From positions 868,001 to 932,000 of the forward strand of contig CAVVXS010000007.1 in the NCBI GenBank assembly GCA_963752225.1: a stretch of DNA of 64,000 nt, written 5' to 3'. This DNA comes from JBBROS01 sp963752225. GTDB lineage: Bacteria; Pseudomonadota; Alphaproteobacteria; Acetobacterales; Acetobacteraceae. Below the pieces are notes generated by a model. That model saw nothing but the letters and a program-made list of their open reading frames with translations. It was not told the DNA's origin and did not search any database. Made by a program: the position numbers and the translations under genes. This document shows positions 44,102 through 53,400 of this stretch, one piece after another (within the stretch, counting starts at the first letter, position 1; the number at the start of each line of letters is the position of its first letter).

Positions 44102-46552
44102 ATGAAGTTCACCCTGAGCTGGCTCAAGACCCACCTCGACACCGACGCCCCGCTGGAGACGATCACTGACCGGCTGACCGGCATCGGGCTCGAACTCGAG
44201 GGCGTCACCGACCCGGGTGCCGCGCTGGCGCCGTTTCGCGTCGCGCGCGTGGTAAGCGCCGAGCAGCACCCCAATGCCGACCGGCTGCGCGCCTGCATCG
44301 TGGATGCGGGGGACGGCCCGGTCAGCGTGGTCTGCGGCGCGCCCAACGCCCGGGCCGGCATGAAGGCGGTGTTCGCGCCGCCGGGCAGCTTCATCCCGGG
44401 CACCGGGATCACCCTCAAGGTGGGCGAGATCCGCGGCGTGACCAGCGCCGGCATGCTGCTGAGCGTGCGCGAGATGGGCTTGGGCGACAGCCACGACGGC
44501 ATCCTCGAATTGCCGGCCGATGCGCCCGTGGGCGTCCCCTACCCCGTCTACGCCGCTCTGTCCGACCCGGTGATCGAGATCGCCGTCACCCCCAACCGCG
44601 GCGATGCGCTCGGCGTGCGCGGCGTCGCACGCGACCTCGCCGCGTCCGGCCTCGGCACGCTCCGCCCGTGGTCGCCCGCCCCGGTGCCGTCCGGGTTCGA
44701 CAGCCCGATCCGCTGGGTGACCGAGCACCCGGCCTGCCCCTGGGTGCTGGGCCGCACCGTGCGCAGTGTCCGCAACGGGCCGAGCCCGGAGTGGCTGCAG
44801 CGGCGGCTGACTAGCATCGGCTTGCGCCCGATCAATGCCCTGGTCGACGTCACCAACTTCTTCTGCTTCGACCTCGGCCGGCCGCTGCACGTGTTCGACG
44901 CCGACCGCGTTGCGGGCCCGGTGCTCACGATGCGCGCCGGGGCCGGCGAGCCGTTCCTGGCGCTGAACGGCCGCGAGTATGTGGCGCAGCCTGAGGATTG
45001 CGTGATCGCCGACGGGTCCGGCGTCGTGTCGCTGGCCGGCGTCATGGGCGGCGAGAACACGGGCTGCACCGAGGCGACCACCACCGTGTTCATCGAATGC
45101 GCGCTGTTCGACCCGGTGTCGGTCGCGCTGACCGGCCGCCGCCACGCCATCACCAGCGACGCCCGGCAACGGTTCGAGCGCGGAATCGACCCGGCCCTGC
45201 TGCCGGACGCGCTCGAAGCGGCCACAGCGATGATCATCGACCTGTGCGGCGGCAAAGCGAGCACGCCCGTGTCCGCCGGCGCCGCGCCCGCGTGGCAGCG
45301 CACGGCGACGATGCGGTTCGAGCGGCTTGCCAGCCTCGGCGGCGCCGACGTGCCGGCCGATGATGCTGTAGCGGCGCTCGAACGGCTCGGCTTCGTGCTG
45401 CGGTCGCGCGACCCGGCGCAGGCGACGTTCGGCGTGCCGTCCTGGCGCAACGATGTCGCCGCGCCGATCGTGCTCGACCCCAGTCCGACCCTCGGCGAGA
45501 ACCGGGTGGCCGAGCTGCTGGCCCGCTGCGCCGTTGCCGAGCCCGAGGCGGATCTGGTGGAGGAGGTGCTGCGCCTGCGCGGCCTCGACGGGGTGCCGCC
45601 GGTCTCGCTGCCGGCCGTGGCGGCGGTGCCGCAAGCCACCCTGACGCCGCGCCAAATTCGCGCCGCCTTGGCCAGGCGCACGATGGCGGCGGCCGGGCTG
45701 CTGGAATGCGTGACGTTCAGCTTCGTTGCGCACGAGCAATCGGCTCTGTTCGGCGGCGATGCGCCCGAGCTGCGGATCAGCAACCCGATCGCTTCGGATC
45801 TCGACCAGATGCGGTCCACCCCGGTCGTCACGCTGGCCCTGGCCGCCGGGCGCAACGCGGCGCGCGGATTGCCGGACAGCCTCCTGTTCGAAGCCGGTCC
45901 GGGGTTCCGGCCGTCCGGGCAGGAGGTTGTCGCGGCCGGAGTGCTGTCGGGGCACACGCCGCGCTACCCGGGCATGGCGGCGCGGCCGCTGGGAGCAATG
46001 GACGCGAAGGCGGTCGTCATGGCGGTGCTCGAAGCGCTGGGCCTGCCGATGGACAGCCTTGCCGTGACCACCGACGCGCCGGACTGGTATCACCCGGGCC
46101 AATCCGGGCAGGTGCGGCAAGGCCCCAAGCTTGTGCTCGCGACGTTCGGCGCCTTGCATCCGCGCGTCGCGGCGGCGCTCGGGCTCGCCGCCCCGACGGC
46201 TGCGTTCGAGGTGTTCCTCGATCGCATCCCGGAGCCGAAGCGCCGCAAGCGCGCGGCGCCGAACCTACCGGCTTTCCAGCCGGTGCGCCGCGACTTCGCG
46301 TTCCTGGTCGGGCGGGAGGTCGCGTCCGAAACCATCCTGCGCGCGGCGCGCGGCGCGGAGCGGACCTTGATTGCGGCGGCAAGGCTGTTCGACGTGTTCG
46401 AGGGCGCGTCGCTGCCAGAGGGTCAGAAGTCGGTCGGCATCGAGGTGGTGTTCCAGCCGCAAGACCGCACCCTGACCGACGCCGAGATCGAGGCGGCGTC
46501 GGCCAAGGTGGTGGCCGCGGTCACGAAGGCAACCGGCGCCGCCTTGCGGTAG
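44102..46552 (+). CDS. pheT: Phenylalanyl-tRNA synthetase beta subunit
   Basis: Non-catalytic and editing subunit of PheRS, 816 residues. In order: an N-terminal segment MKFTLSWLKTHLDTDAPLE, an EMAP-like OB domain (NADRLRACIVDAG, VCGAPNARAGMKAVFAPPG), the B3/B4 editing domain, the B5 domain, the catalytic-like domain and a C-terminal anticodon-binding (FDX-ACB) domain ending near EGQKSVGIEVVFQPQDRTLTDAEIE. The ATG at 44102 follows the pheS stop directly. A longer frame overlapping pheS is not used. Confidence 0.97.
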   Translation: MKFTLSWLKTHLDTDAPLETITDRLTGIGLELEGVTDPGAALAPFRVARVVSAEQHPNADRLRACIVDAGDGPVSVVCGAPNARAGMKAVFAPPGSFIPGTGITLKVGEIRGVTSAGMLLSVREMGLGDSHDGILELPADAPVGVPYPVYAALSDPVIEIAVTPNRGDALGVRGVARDLAASGLGTLRPWSPAPVPSGFDSPIRWVTEHPACPWVLGRTVRSVRNGPSPEWLQRRLTSIGLRPINALVDVTNFFCFDLGRPLHVFDADRVAGPVLTMRAGAGEPFLALNGREYVAQPEDCVIADGSGVVSLAGVMGGENTGCTEATTTVFIECALFDPVSVALTGRRHAITSDARQRFERGIDPALLPDALEAATAMIIDLCGGKASTPVSAGAAPAWQRTATMRFERLASLGGADVPADDAVAALERLGFVLRSRDPAQATFGVPSWRNDVAAPIVLDPSPTLGENRVAELLARCAVAEPEADLVEEVLRLRGLDGVPPVSLPAVAAVPQATLTPRQIRAALARRTMAAAGLLECVTFSFVAHEQSALFGGDAPELRISNPIASDLDQMRSTPVVTLALAAGRNAARGLPDSLLFEAGPGFRPSGQEVVAAGVLSGHTPRYPGMAARPLGAMDAKAVVMAVLEALGLPMDSLAVTTDAPDWYHPGQSGQVRQGPKLVLATFGALHPRVAAALGLAAPTAAFEVFLDRIPEPKRRKRAAPNLPAFQPVRRDFAFLVGREVASETILRAARGAERTLIAAARLFDVFEGASLPEGQKSVGIEVVFQPQDRTLTDAEIEAASAKVVAAVTKATGAALR

Positions 46553-46686
46553 GGCGCCGGGACCGGCGGTGGCGCCATCCGGCGCACCGCCGCTCGTTCG
46601 TCCGCCGGCTGGACAAATCACGACACAACCAAACAGCAGGCCGTGGCCGAAGCCGGTTAAATGGCGGACGTTCTCGGAGGCTGTGC

Positions 46687-47928
46687 TTGCCTGGCTTTTT
46701 CCGCGCCCTGCTCGTCCTGATCGCCGTCCTCCCGGGTTTAATGACGGCCCAGCGCATCTGGGCGGCATTCCCCGGCAGCATCGTGACGCCGAACAACTCG
46801 ACCGTGCTGCAGGACTACATCATCATGTGGGTTTCGGGCCGCACCGCACTCGCGGGCCATACGCCGCTGCTCTTCACCACGGCGAGCTTCAACGAGCAGA
46901 TTGCGACGCTGCTCCAGCCCGGCCTCGACATGGTCTACTGGGTCTACCCGCCGACCATGATCCTGCTTTCGACGCCGCTCGCTTTGCTGCCGCCCTTGCC
47001 CAGCATGGCGGTATGGACCGCCCTGACGCTCGGGTTGCTGTGGGCCGGGTTGCGGCTGACGAAGCTGCCGCTCTCCACCCGAGCCGCCGTCGCCTGCTCC
47101 CCGGCCGTTCTCGAAACCGTCTTCGACGGGCAGAACGGGTCGTTGATGACCGCCTGCGCCATTGGCGCCATCACCCAAGCGCAGCGGCGCCCCTGGCTCG
47201 CTGGCCTCTGCATGTCAGTGGCGGTGCTGAAGCCGCAAATGGCGATCGTGGCGCCGGTTTGCGTGCTGGCCGCCTGGCGTTGGCGAGCGATCCTGTGGGC
47301 CGGCCTGTTCGCGTCCGCTTGGATGGGCTTGGCGGCGCTGTGCTTCCGGCCGTCGGTGTGGGTGGACTACTTCACCCAGGTCTTGCCGACCGCCCGGTAT
47401 GTGTTCCTCGGGTTCGACAAGGTCCCGTTCGGCACGCTCTACATGCAGGAGCTGATGGTCACCCCGTTCGCCGCGTTCCGGGCGGCGGGCTGCGGCGTCG
47501 TCCTGGCGCAGCTGCTGCAAGTTGCGGCGACGGCCCTCGTGCTCGGATTGCTCGGGTATCACGCCTTCCGGGCGCGCCGGGACGGGGCGCCGCCGCCACT
47601 TGCCTTGGCGCTGGCTTCGGTGCCGCTCGTCACGCCCTATGCCATGACCTACGACATGATCGGCCCGACCGCCGCCGCCGCCATGCTGCTGCAGGCACGC
47701 CCGGCGAACGTGCTCCGAGGCGTGGCGATCGCCGCTTGGGTTTGGCCGGGTTTGGCGCTCTACGCCGGCCTGTTCCTGCAGCCCGGCCTTGGATCGGTCG
47801 TGTTCGCCGGCCTGCTCGTCGCCATCCTCGTCCACGCTCGCCGCGGCCGGACCGCGCCGGCTGTCAGCGAGCCGGCTTCACCACCCCCGTCCCCGCACGC
47901 AACTGCGCAATGGTCGCCCGCGACGTGA
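46687..47928 (+). CDS. GT87-family (DUF2029) membrane glycosyltransferase
   Basis: Polytopic membrane protein of about 413 residues, mostly hydrophobic. It has the GT-C-like pattern of the DUF2029/GT87 mannosyltransferase family: STVLQDYIIMWVSGR near the first loop, YWVYPPTMILLSTPLALLP, and VFDGQNGSLMTA, the family 'GQ' motif. Relatives use polyprenyl-phosphate mannose in cell-envelope glycan synthesis; the acceptor here is unknown. GGAGG lies six bases before a TTG at 46687. Longer frames overlap pheT. Its last 65 bases overlap the convergent ThDP-enzyme gene. Confidence 0.8.
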   Translation: MPGFFRALLVLIAVLPGLMTAQRIWAAFPGSIVTPNNSTVLQDYIIMWVSGRTALAGHTPLLFTTASFNEQIATLLQPGLDMVYWVYPPTMILLSTPLALLPPLPSMAVWTALTLGLLWAGLRLTKLPLSTRAAVACSPAVLETVFDGQNGSLMTACAIGAITQAQRRPWLAGLCMSVAVLKPQMAIVAPVCVLAAWRWRAILWAGLFASAWMGLAALCFRPSVWVDYFTQVLPTARYVFLGFDKVPFGTLYMQELMVTPFAAFRAAGCGVVLAQLLQVAATALVLGLLGYHAFRARRDGAPPPLALALASVPLVTPYAMTYDMIGPTAAAAMLLQARPANVLRGVAIAAWVWPGLALYAGLFLQPGLGSVVFAGLLVAILVHARRGRTAPAVSEPASPPPSPHATAQWSPAT

Positions 47929-49561
47929 TCTGATCCGGGTCCATCCGCAACTCGATCAGCGACGGCCGGCCGCTCGCGGCGGCGCGGGTGAAGGCGGGAC
48001 CGAACTCGGCGCTGGCCGACACCACCTCGCCATGGCCGCCGAACGCTTCGATCAGCTTGGCGAAGTCGGGGTTGGTGAGCTTCGTGCCCGAGACCCGGCC
48101 GGGATAGGTCCGCTCCTGATACATGCGGATCGTGCCGTACATGCCGTTGTTGAACACGAGCAGGATGGGCGCGGCGCCTTCCTGGAACGCGGTCGCGATC
48201 TCCTGCCCGGTCATCAGCATGCCGCCGTCGCCGACGAACACGATCACCTGCCGCCCGGGGTAGGCAATGGCGGCGCCGATCCCTGCCGGAACCCCGTACC
48301 CCATCGCGCCATTGGTCGGGCCAATGAAGCGCTGGTGCTCGCCGAAATCGATGAAGCGGGCGGGCCAGCCGGCAAAGTTCCCGGCGTCCGAGGTGAAGAC
48401 CGCATCCGGCGCGGCAAGTTCGGCCAAGTCGCGCATCACTTGGCCGACGTTGAGCGCGCCGCCGTACTCCGGCACGCGCTGCCCGGCCGTCCGCTGCGCG
48501 CGCAGGCTGCGCGTCCACTCGCCCCACGGTCCCGGCGGGTTCGGCCGTGCGGCGGCGGCGCAGGCGAAGGCATTCACGTCGGCGACGATGCCGAGCGCCG
48601 GGCGGTACACGCGCCCGATCTCGCTTGCTTCCGGGTAGACGTGCACGATCGGGATCGCCCCGGCCTTGTCGAACAGCGTGTAGCCTTGGGTGACCGCCTC
48701 GCCCAGGCGTGTGCCGATTGCCAGGATGAGGTCCGCTTCGCGAGCGCGCGCGACCAGGGCCGGGTCGGGGCCGACGCCGAGGTCGCCGGCGAAGTTGGGC
48801 AGCGTGCCGTCATACAGCGCCTGCCGCCGGAAGCCGACCGCTACGGGCAGGTCGCGGCCGACCAGGACGTCGCGGATCGCGGCGCGTCCCTCGGCCGACC
48901 AGCAGCTGCCGCCCAAGATGGCCAACGGCCGCCGGGCCGCCGCCAGCAGCGTATCGAGGCGATCGAGTGCGGCCGGGTCGGGCAAGGCGGAGAACACCGG
49001 CGCGCGCGCTAGGTCGGGCACGTCGACGAGGTGCTTCTGCATCTCCTCCGATAGCGCGATCACCACCGGGCCGGGCCGTCCGGTTGTCGCCACGTCGAGG
49101 GCGTGCGCGACCAGTTCCGGGATGCGGCGGGCGTCGTCGACTTGGGTGACCCATTTGGCAAGCGGGCCGAACATTCGGCGGTAATCGACTTCCTGGAAGC
49201 TGTCGCGGTCGGTTTCCTCGAACGGGATTTGCCCTACGAACAGCAGCATAGGCGTGCTGTCCTGCTGTGCCACATGAACTCCGATCGCCGCATGGCAGGC
49301 CCCGGGGCCGCGCGTCACCATGGCGGCCGCGGGACGGCCGGTCAGCTTGCCGTAGGCTTCGGCCATGTTCACCGCCCCGGCTTCGAAGCGGCAGGTGACG
49401 AGGCGCAGCTTCGAACGGACCTCGTACAGGCCATCGAGCACGTCGAGGTAGCTCTCGCCCGGCACCGCGAACACGTGGTCGATGCCTTGGGCGACCAGCG
49501 CATCGGCCAGCACCAAGCCGCCGAGGCGGGTGGTGTTCGTGTTCGTGTGGTCCAATGCCAT
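47864..49561 (-). CDS. ThDP-dependent enzyme (acetolactate-synthase-like)
   Basis: Thiamine-diphosphate enzyme of 565 residues. The N-terminal pyrimidine-binding domain has the catalytic Glu in CRFEAGAVNMAEAYGK. The central domain follows, and the C-terminal domain has the cofactor motif VGDGGMLMTGQE...FNNGMYGTI. The closest families are acetolactate synthase large subunits and benzoylformate or sulfoacetaldehyde-type enzymes. There is no small regulatory subunit gene next to it, so it is probably not the biosynthetic AHAS. The 2-oxo-acid substrate cannot be read out. It is divergent from a small Lrp-type gene. Confidence 0.82.
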   Translation of the reverse strand: MALDHTNTNTTRLGGLVLADALVAQGIDHVFAVPGESYLDVLDGLYEVRSKLRLVTCRFEAGAVNMAEAYGKLTGRPAAAMVTRGPGACHAAIGVHVAQQDSTPMLLFVGQIPFEETDRDSFQEVDYRRMFGPLAKWVTQVDDARRIPELVAHALDVATTGRPGPVVIALSEEMQKHLVDVPDLARAPVFSALPDPAALDRLDTLLAAARRPLAILGGSCWSAEGRAAIRDVLVGRDLPVAVGFRRQALYDGTLPNFAGDLGVGPDPALVARAREADLILAIGTRLGEAVTQGYTLFDKAGAIPIVHVYPEASEIGRVYRPALGIVADVNAFACAAAARPNPPGPWGEWTRSLRAQRTAGQRVPEYGGALNVGQVMRDLAELAAPDAVFTSDAGNFAGWPARFIDFGEHQRFIGPTNGAMGYGVPAGIGAAIAYPGRQVIVFVGDGGMLMTGQEIATAFQEGAAPILLVFNNGMYGTIRMYQERTYPGRVSGTKLTNPDFAKLIEAFGGHGEVVSASAEFGPAFTRAAASGRPSLIELRMDPDQITSRATIAQLRAGTGVVKPAR

Positions 49562-49645
49562 AAGCGGCCTCCCCGGCTATAAGGCTCAGCCTACGCCCGG
49601 CGAGTTCACTGTCCAGAGACGCGGCGGCATGGCACGATGGCGCCC

Positions 49646-49900
49646 ATGCGTGCGATTTTCGTCCAAATCAAATGCCAGATGGGCCAGGCCTACCGCGTGG
49701 CGCAGGAGGCAGTGGACACGATCGAGGAGTTGTCGGAGATCTACTCGACGTCGGGGCAATACGACTTGCTGGGCAAGTTCTACCTCGACGCCGAGCAGGA
49801 CACGGGCCTGTTCGTGACCGAGCGGGTGCAAACCCTGCCGGGCGTGGCGGACACCTACACCCTCATCACGTTCAACGCCTTCGCTGCCGCGAAAAGCTGA
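49646..49900 (+). CDS. Stand-alone Lrp/AsnC ligand-binding domain protein
   Basis: Small protein of about 84 residues made only of the RAM (effector-binding) domain of Lrp/AsnC regulators: MRAIFVQIKCQMGQAYRVAQEAVDTIEELSEIYSTSGQYDLLGKF, then GLFVTERVQTLPGVADTYTLITF. It has no DNA-binding HTH. Relatives form oligomers that bind amino acids, and their partner is unknown. ATG 49637 and 49646 are both possible. It is divergent from the ThDP enzyme and may sense a related metabolite (inference). Confidence 0.85.
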   Translation: MRAIFVQIKCQMGQAYRVAQEAVDTIEELSEIYSTSGQYDLLGKFYLDAEQDTGLFVTERVQTLPGVADTYTLITFNAFAAAKS

Positions 49901-49911
49901 ATTCTGCGGGC

Positions 49912-49952
49912 CTGGGGCCGCCGGCCCCAGCGGGTGCAGGGCAGCGCCCTGC
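49912..49952 (+). repeat. Dispersed double-hairpin repeat, copy 2
   Basis: CTGGGGCCG and CGGCCCCAG form the first hairpin. GCAGGGC-AGC-GCCCTGC forms the second. It fills the 54-bp gap between two convergent genes. The blocks CTGGGGCC, GGCCCCAG and GGGTGCAGGGC are shared in order with 38327-38366. It can also serve as a bidirectional terminator. Confidence 0.65.
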
Positions 49953-49954
49953 CC

Positions 49955-51112
49955 TTACCGCCACCGCTTCAACCGTTCCGTCGCCTCGACCATGTCGGCT
50001 TCCGGCCCGCAATAGCTGAACCGCATCGTGCGATGGCCGCGCGTGCGGTCGAAGTCCACCCCGGAACTGGCGGCGATGCCGGCTTCGGCCAGCATGCGCT
50101 GGCAGAACCCGAGGCTGTCGTTGGTGCGGGCGCCGATGTCGGCATAGACGTAGAAGGCTCCATCGGCCGCCGCAAAGTCGGGGAAGCCCGCCTCTGGCAG
50201 CGCCGACAGGAGATGGTCGCGCGAGCGGCGGTAGCGGGCCACATTGGCTTCGAGCTCGGCGCCGCACTCGAAGGCCGCCTCGGCTGCGACCTGGCTGATA
50301 TGCGGAGCGCTGATGAACAGGTTCTGCGCCAGGCACTCTACCGGCCGCACCAGCTCGTCGGGCAGCACCAGCCAGCCAACCCGCCAGCCGGTCATGGAGA
50401 AGTATTTGGAAAAGCTGTTCACGACGATGGCACTGTCGCTGTAGGCCGCAGCGGTCGCGATCGGGCGGCTGTAATGCAGGCCGTGGTAGATCTCGTCCGA
50501 CACCAGGCGCACGCCGCGCGCGGTGCACCAGTCGGCCAAGGCTTGCAGTTCCGCGGGCGCTAGCATCGTGCCAGCCGGGTTGCACGGGCTGGCGACGATC
50601 AACCCGTCGGGCGGCGGGTCGAGCTGGTCGAGCAGCGCGGGCGTCGGCTGGTAGCGCGTGTCCGGCCCGGTCTCGATGATGACCGGTTCGAGCCCGAGCG
50701 CCACCAGGATGTTGACGTAGGGCGGGTAGAACGGGGCGGCGAGCGCGACCCGGTCGCCGGGATCGAACGCGGCCAGGAAGGCGAGCGGGAAGGCCCCACT
50801 GGCGCCGAACGTCACGGCGACGCGGCGGGCGGGCAGGTCGACGCCGTACCACTCGCGATTGTGCCGGGCGATACGGGCGCGCAGGCTGGGGCGGCCGAGC
50901 GCTTCGGTGTAGCCCATCGGGTCGGCGGCGCCCAAGGCCGCGGTGGCAGCGGCGATGGCGCCGGCCGGGGCGCCGGTGCCGGGTTGGCCGACCTCCATGC
51001 GGATCACGTGCGGCGCGCCGGGCGGCAAGGCGGCGGCGCGCGCGTTGGCGGCCGAGATCACGTCCATCACCATGAACGGCGGGGCGGACGCCGCGCGGCC
51101 GACCTTCAGCAC
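49955..51112 (-). CDS. Class I/II PLP-dependent aminotransferase
   Basis: Aspartate-aminotransferase-fold enzyme of about 385 residues, cytoplasmic. The PLP lysine lies in VVNSFSKYFSMTGWRVGW. SPCNPAGTMLAPAEL, SDEIYHGLHY and the C-terminal FSYCGPEADMVEATERL motif (substrate-carboxylate Arg in the preceding TMRF) are typical. The start is GTG 51112, just after the stop of the GGT-like gene (TGACGTG), so the two are probably co-transcribed. A longer frame extends into that gene. Substrate specificity cannot be deduced. Confidence 0.88.
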   Translation of the reverse strand: MLKVGRAASAPPFMVMDVISAANARAAALPPGAPHVIRMEVGQPGTGAPAGAIAAATAALGAADPMGYTEALGRPSLRARIARHNREWYGVDLPARRVAVTFGASGAFPLAFLAAFDPGDRVALAAPFYPPYVNILVALGLEPVIIETGPDTRYQPTPALLDQLDPPPDGLIVASPCNPAGTMLAPAELQALADWCTARGVRLVSDEIYHGLHYSRPIATAAAYSDSAIVVNSFSKYFSMTGWRVGWLVLPDELVRPVECLAQNLFISAPHISQVAAEAAFECGAELEANVARYRRSRDHLLSALPEAGFPDFAAADGAFYVYADIGARTNDSLGFCQRMLAEAGIAASSGVDFDRTRGHRTMRFSYCGPEADMVEATERLKRWR

Positions 51113-51113
51113 G

Positions 51114-52548
51114 TCAGTTCCCGGCCGCGGCCAGGCCGGCGCCGCGCGGGTCGGTGGCCCAGCTGCAGCTGCCTTCGCTGTCCGGCAAGTAGCGGGCGCA
51201 GGCGATCGCATTGGCCCGGCCCGGCTCCGGCACCGGCCGCGGCATGGCCTCGTCGGACCGCAACGCGCCGCTCAGGCCGGCCGCCACGGCCAGCGCCGCA
51301 CCCTCCTGCCCCGAGCCGGCTACGGCGGCGCGGAAGCCGTTCAGGTTGGCGTTCCAGGCCAAGCCGGCCGCCAGCATCGGCGAGCCATAGGTGTTGGGCG
51401 ACGCCGCCAGCAGGATGCCGGTCCCCGGCGCGATGCGCCCGGTGCCGAACAGGTTGCCCATCGTCAGCGCGCAGGTGACGGCAACGCCGTTGCGGTCGAG
51501 CACGGCGAAGGAGGTGCTGGCGGGCATCGCGGGCAACGTGCCGCCGCTGGCGTCGCCCGCCAACACCGCTTGCGGGTCGCCGCCCGCGGCCCGCCAGCGC
51601 AGCAGCGCGCCGACCGCACGGGCTTGGGCGCCGGTCCCATCGGACGGCCGCTGCTCCAGCACGCGGTAGGCGGCCGCGGCAGCCAGGCCGCCATCGGCCG
51701 GGGGCGGCAGGAATGCGATCGAAGTCTCGGCCGGACTGGATCGTCAGCGGAGCGGCGGTGCGCGGCAGCGCGGCCCGCAGCTCGCCGACGCTGAGCGGGC
51801 CGCCGGCGAGCCGGGACGCCGCTTCCAGGTTGCGGGCCAGAACGCCCTGGTAAAGGTCGCCGACGCCGGCGGTGCGGAGCACCGAGATGCTGGCGCCGAG
51901 GTCCGGCTGCTGCAAGGTGCCACCCTCGGCCAGGGGTGTGCCGCCCGGCGCGAACACGGCGCGGGCGTTCGGGTCCTGCATCAGCGGGCCAGCGACCAAA
52001 GCCAGGTCGCGCACCAGCGCACGCGACACCGGGACGCCGAACCGCGCCATCTGCTCCGGCCCGGCGAGCAGCCCTTCGAACGGGCGGCGGCCGTAGCGGG
52101 CGTGCAGCGCGAACATGCCCCGCGCCAGCATCGGCACTGCGGCCGGGCGGTCGGCGCCGGCCGGCACGCCCTTTGGCGCCACGGGGGTGAACATGATCGC
52201 TTCGGGCGAGCCGCGGCCGGGTCCGTCGCGGCTGGGGTTGTAGACGAGGCAGGCGCCGCCGGAGCCGAGTCCCGCGCGCGACGGCAAGGTCACCGCCAGG
52301 GTGAAGCCGACCGCGACCGCCGCGTCGGCCGCCGTGCCGCCGAGCGCCAGCACTTCGCGCCCGGCCAAGGCGGCGCGCGGCTCGTCGGCGACGGCCGCGC
52401 CGATGAACCCGCTCAGCCGCTCCGACCCGGAGTCGGCGGTCGAGCCGCCGAAGAACTCGCTCTTGACCGCACTCAGGGTGGAGCATGCCGTGGCGGACAG
52501 CAGCGCCGTCATGAGGACGGCAACTCTGGTCAACGGTGTGCTCTGCAC
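51114..52548 (-). pseudogene. Gamma-glutamyltransferase-like lipoprotein gene with a frameshift
   Basis: Member of the gamma-glutamyltranspeptidase (Ntn-hydrolase) family. The N-terminal part from ATG 52548 has a lipoprotein signal (LLSATAC) and GREVLALGGTAADAAVAVGFTLAVT, the family core. The C-terminal part lies in another frame from about 51735 down to 51114 and holds the likely nucleophile Thr in PASTSFAVLDRNGVAVTC. The frames join near 51730-51736, where TIQSG continues as PAETSIAFLPPP. A one-base insertion or two-base loss explains it. Without the shift the protein would be about 475 residues. The product as written would lack its catalytic half. Confidence 0.8.
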
Positions 52549-52655
52549 GGATCGGCTTCCTTCCCCAAGACCGGTTTGCCATAGCGGCAGACCGACGCCG
52601 CTTCAACCGGACGGCTGGCAGGTGCTATGCAGGCTGCTTCCCTGCCGAGGTGCCG

Positions 52656-53394
52656 ATGGTGCGATCATTCCCCCCGCTGCTGATGGCCCTGTTGCTGGCC
52701 GGAGCTTCCGTGCCGCAAGCCCGGGCCGACGGGTTCGCCCCGTCGCAGCGGCAGGAGATCGTCGGCGTGCTGCGCGATGCGTTGCGCAGCGATCCGTCGA
52801 TCCTGCGCGATGCGCTGGTCGCGTTGCAGGCCGACGATGCGCGTCGGCAGGACCAGGCGAACTCGCGACGTGCTCGGGTTGCTGGCGCCGCGTCTGGCCG
52901 ATCCCGCCGATCCGGTGGCGGGCAACCCGTTCGGCGACGTGACGGTCGTGGAGTTCTTCGACACACGCTGCCCCTACTGCCGCCGCATGCTGCCGGTCAT
53001 GGCGGACCTGATGCGCGCCGATCCGAAGGTGAAGCTGGTGCTGAAGGACCTGCCGATCCTGGGCAATGCGAGCCAGCTGGAAAGCCGCGCCCTGCTCGCG
53101 GCGCAGCGCCAGGGCGGTTACTTCAAGCTGCACGACGCCATCATGGCGGCCTCGGCGCCGCCCAGCCGCGACACGCTGCGCGCCGACGCGGAGCGGGTCG
53201 GGCTGGATGGCGGGCGCCTGCTGCGCGACATGGACGACCCGGCGATCAAGGAGCGGCTGGCCAACAACCTCGATCTGGCCAAGCAGATCGGCATCGACGG
53301 CACGCCGGCGTTCGTGGTGGGCACACGGCTGATCGCCGGGGCGGCGGAGTTGCCGGATCTGCAGCGGGCGGTGGACGAGGCGCGCCGGAAGTAG
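52656..53394 (+). pseudogene. DsbA-family thioredoxin-fold gene with a frameshift
   Basis: Periplasmic disulfide oxidoreductase/isomerase type. The first frame (ATG 52656) encodes a signal peptide (PPLLMALLLAGASVPQARA) and an N-terminal helix region. The second encodes the thioredoxin domain with active site CPYC (FFDTRCPYCRRM) and the cis-Pro loop GIDGTPAFVVG. The shift is at 52860-52861, where one extra A breaks QDQA-TRDVLGLLAP. Deleting one A gives a continuous protein of about 245 residues. The layout resembles ScsC-like proteins. It is divergent from the frameshifted GGT-like gene and convergent with the following lipoprotein. Confidence 0.82.
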
Positions 53395-53400
53395 CGGCGT

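Noticed and set aside
45706..46686. Extension of the GT87 gene upstream through pheT
   Set aside because: Reads pheT in another frame. The real start with GGAGG is at 46687.
47864..49561. Biosynthetic acetolactate synthase (ilvB)
   Set aside because: Fold and cofactor motifs fit, but no ilvN or ilvC genes are adjacent, so the symbol is not justified.
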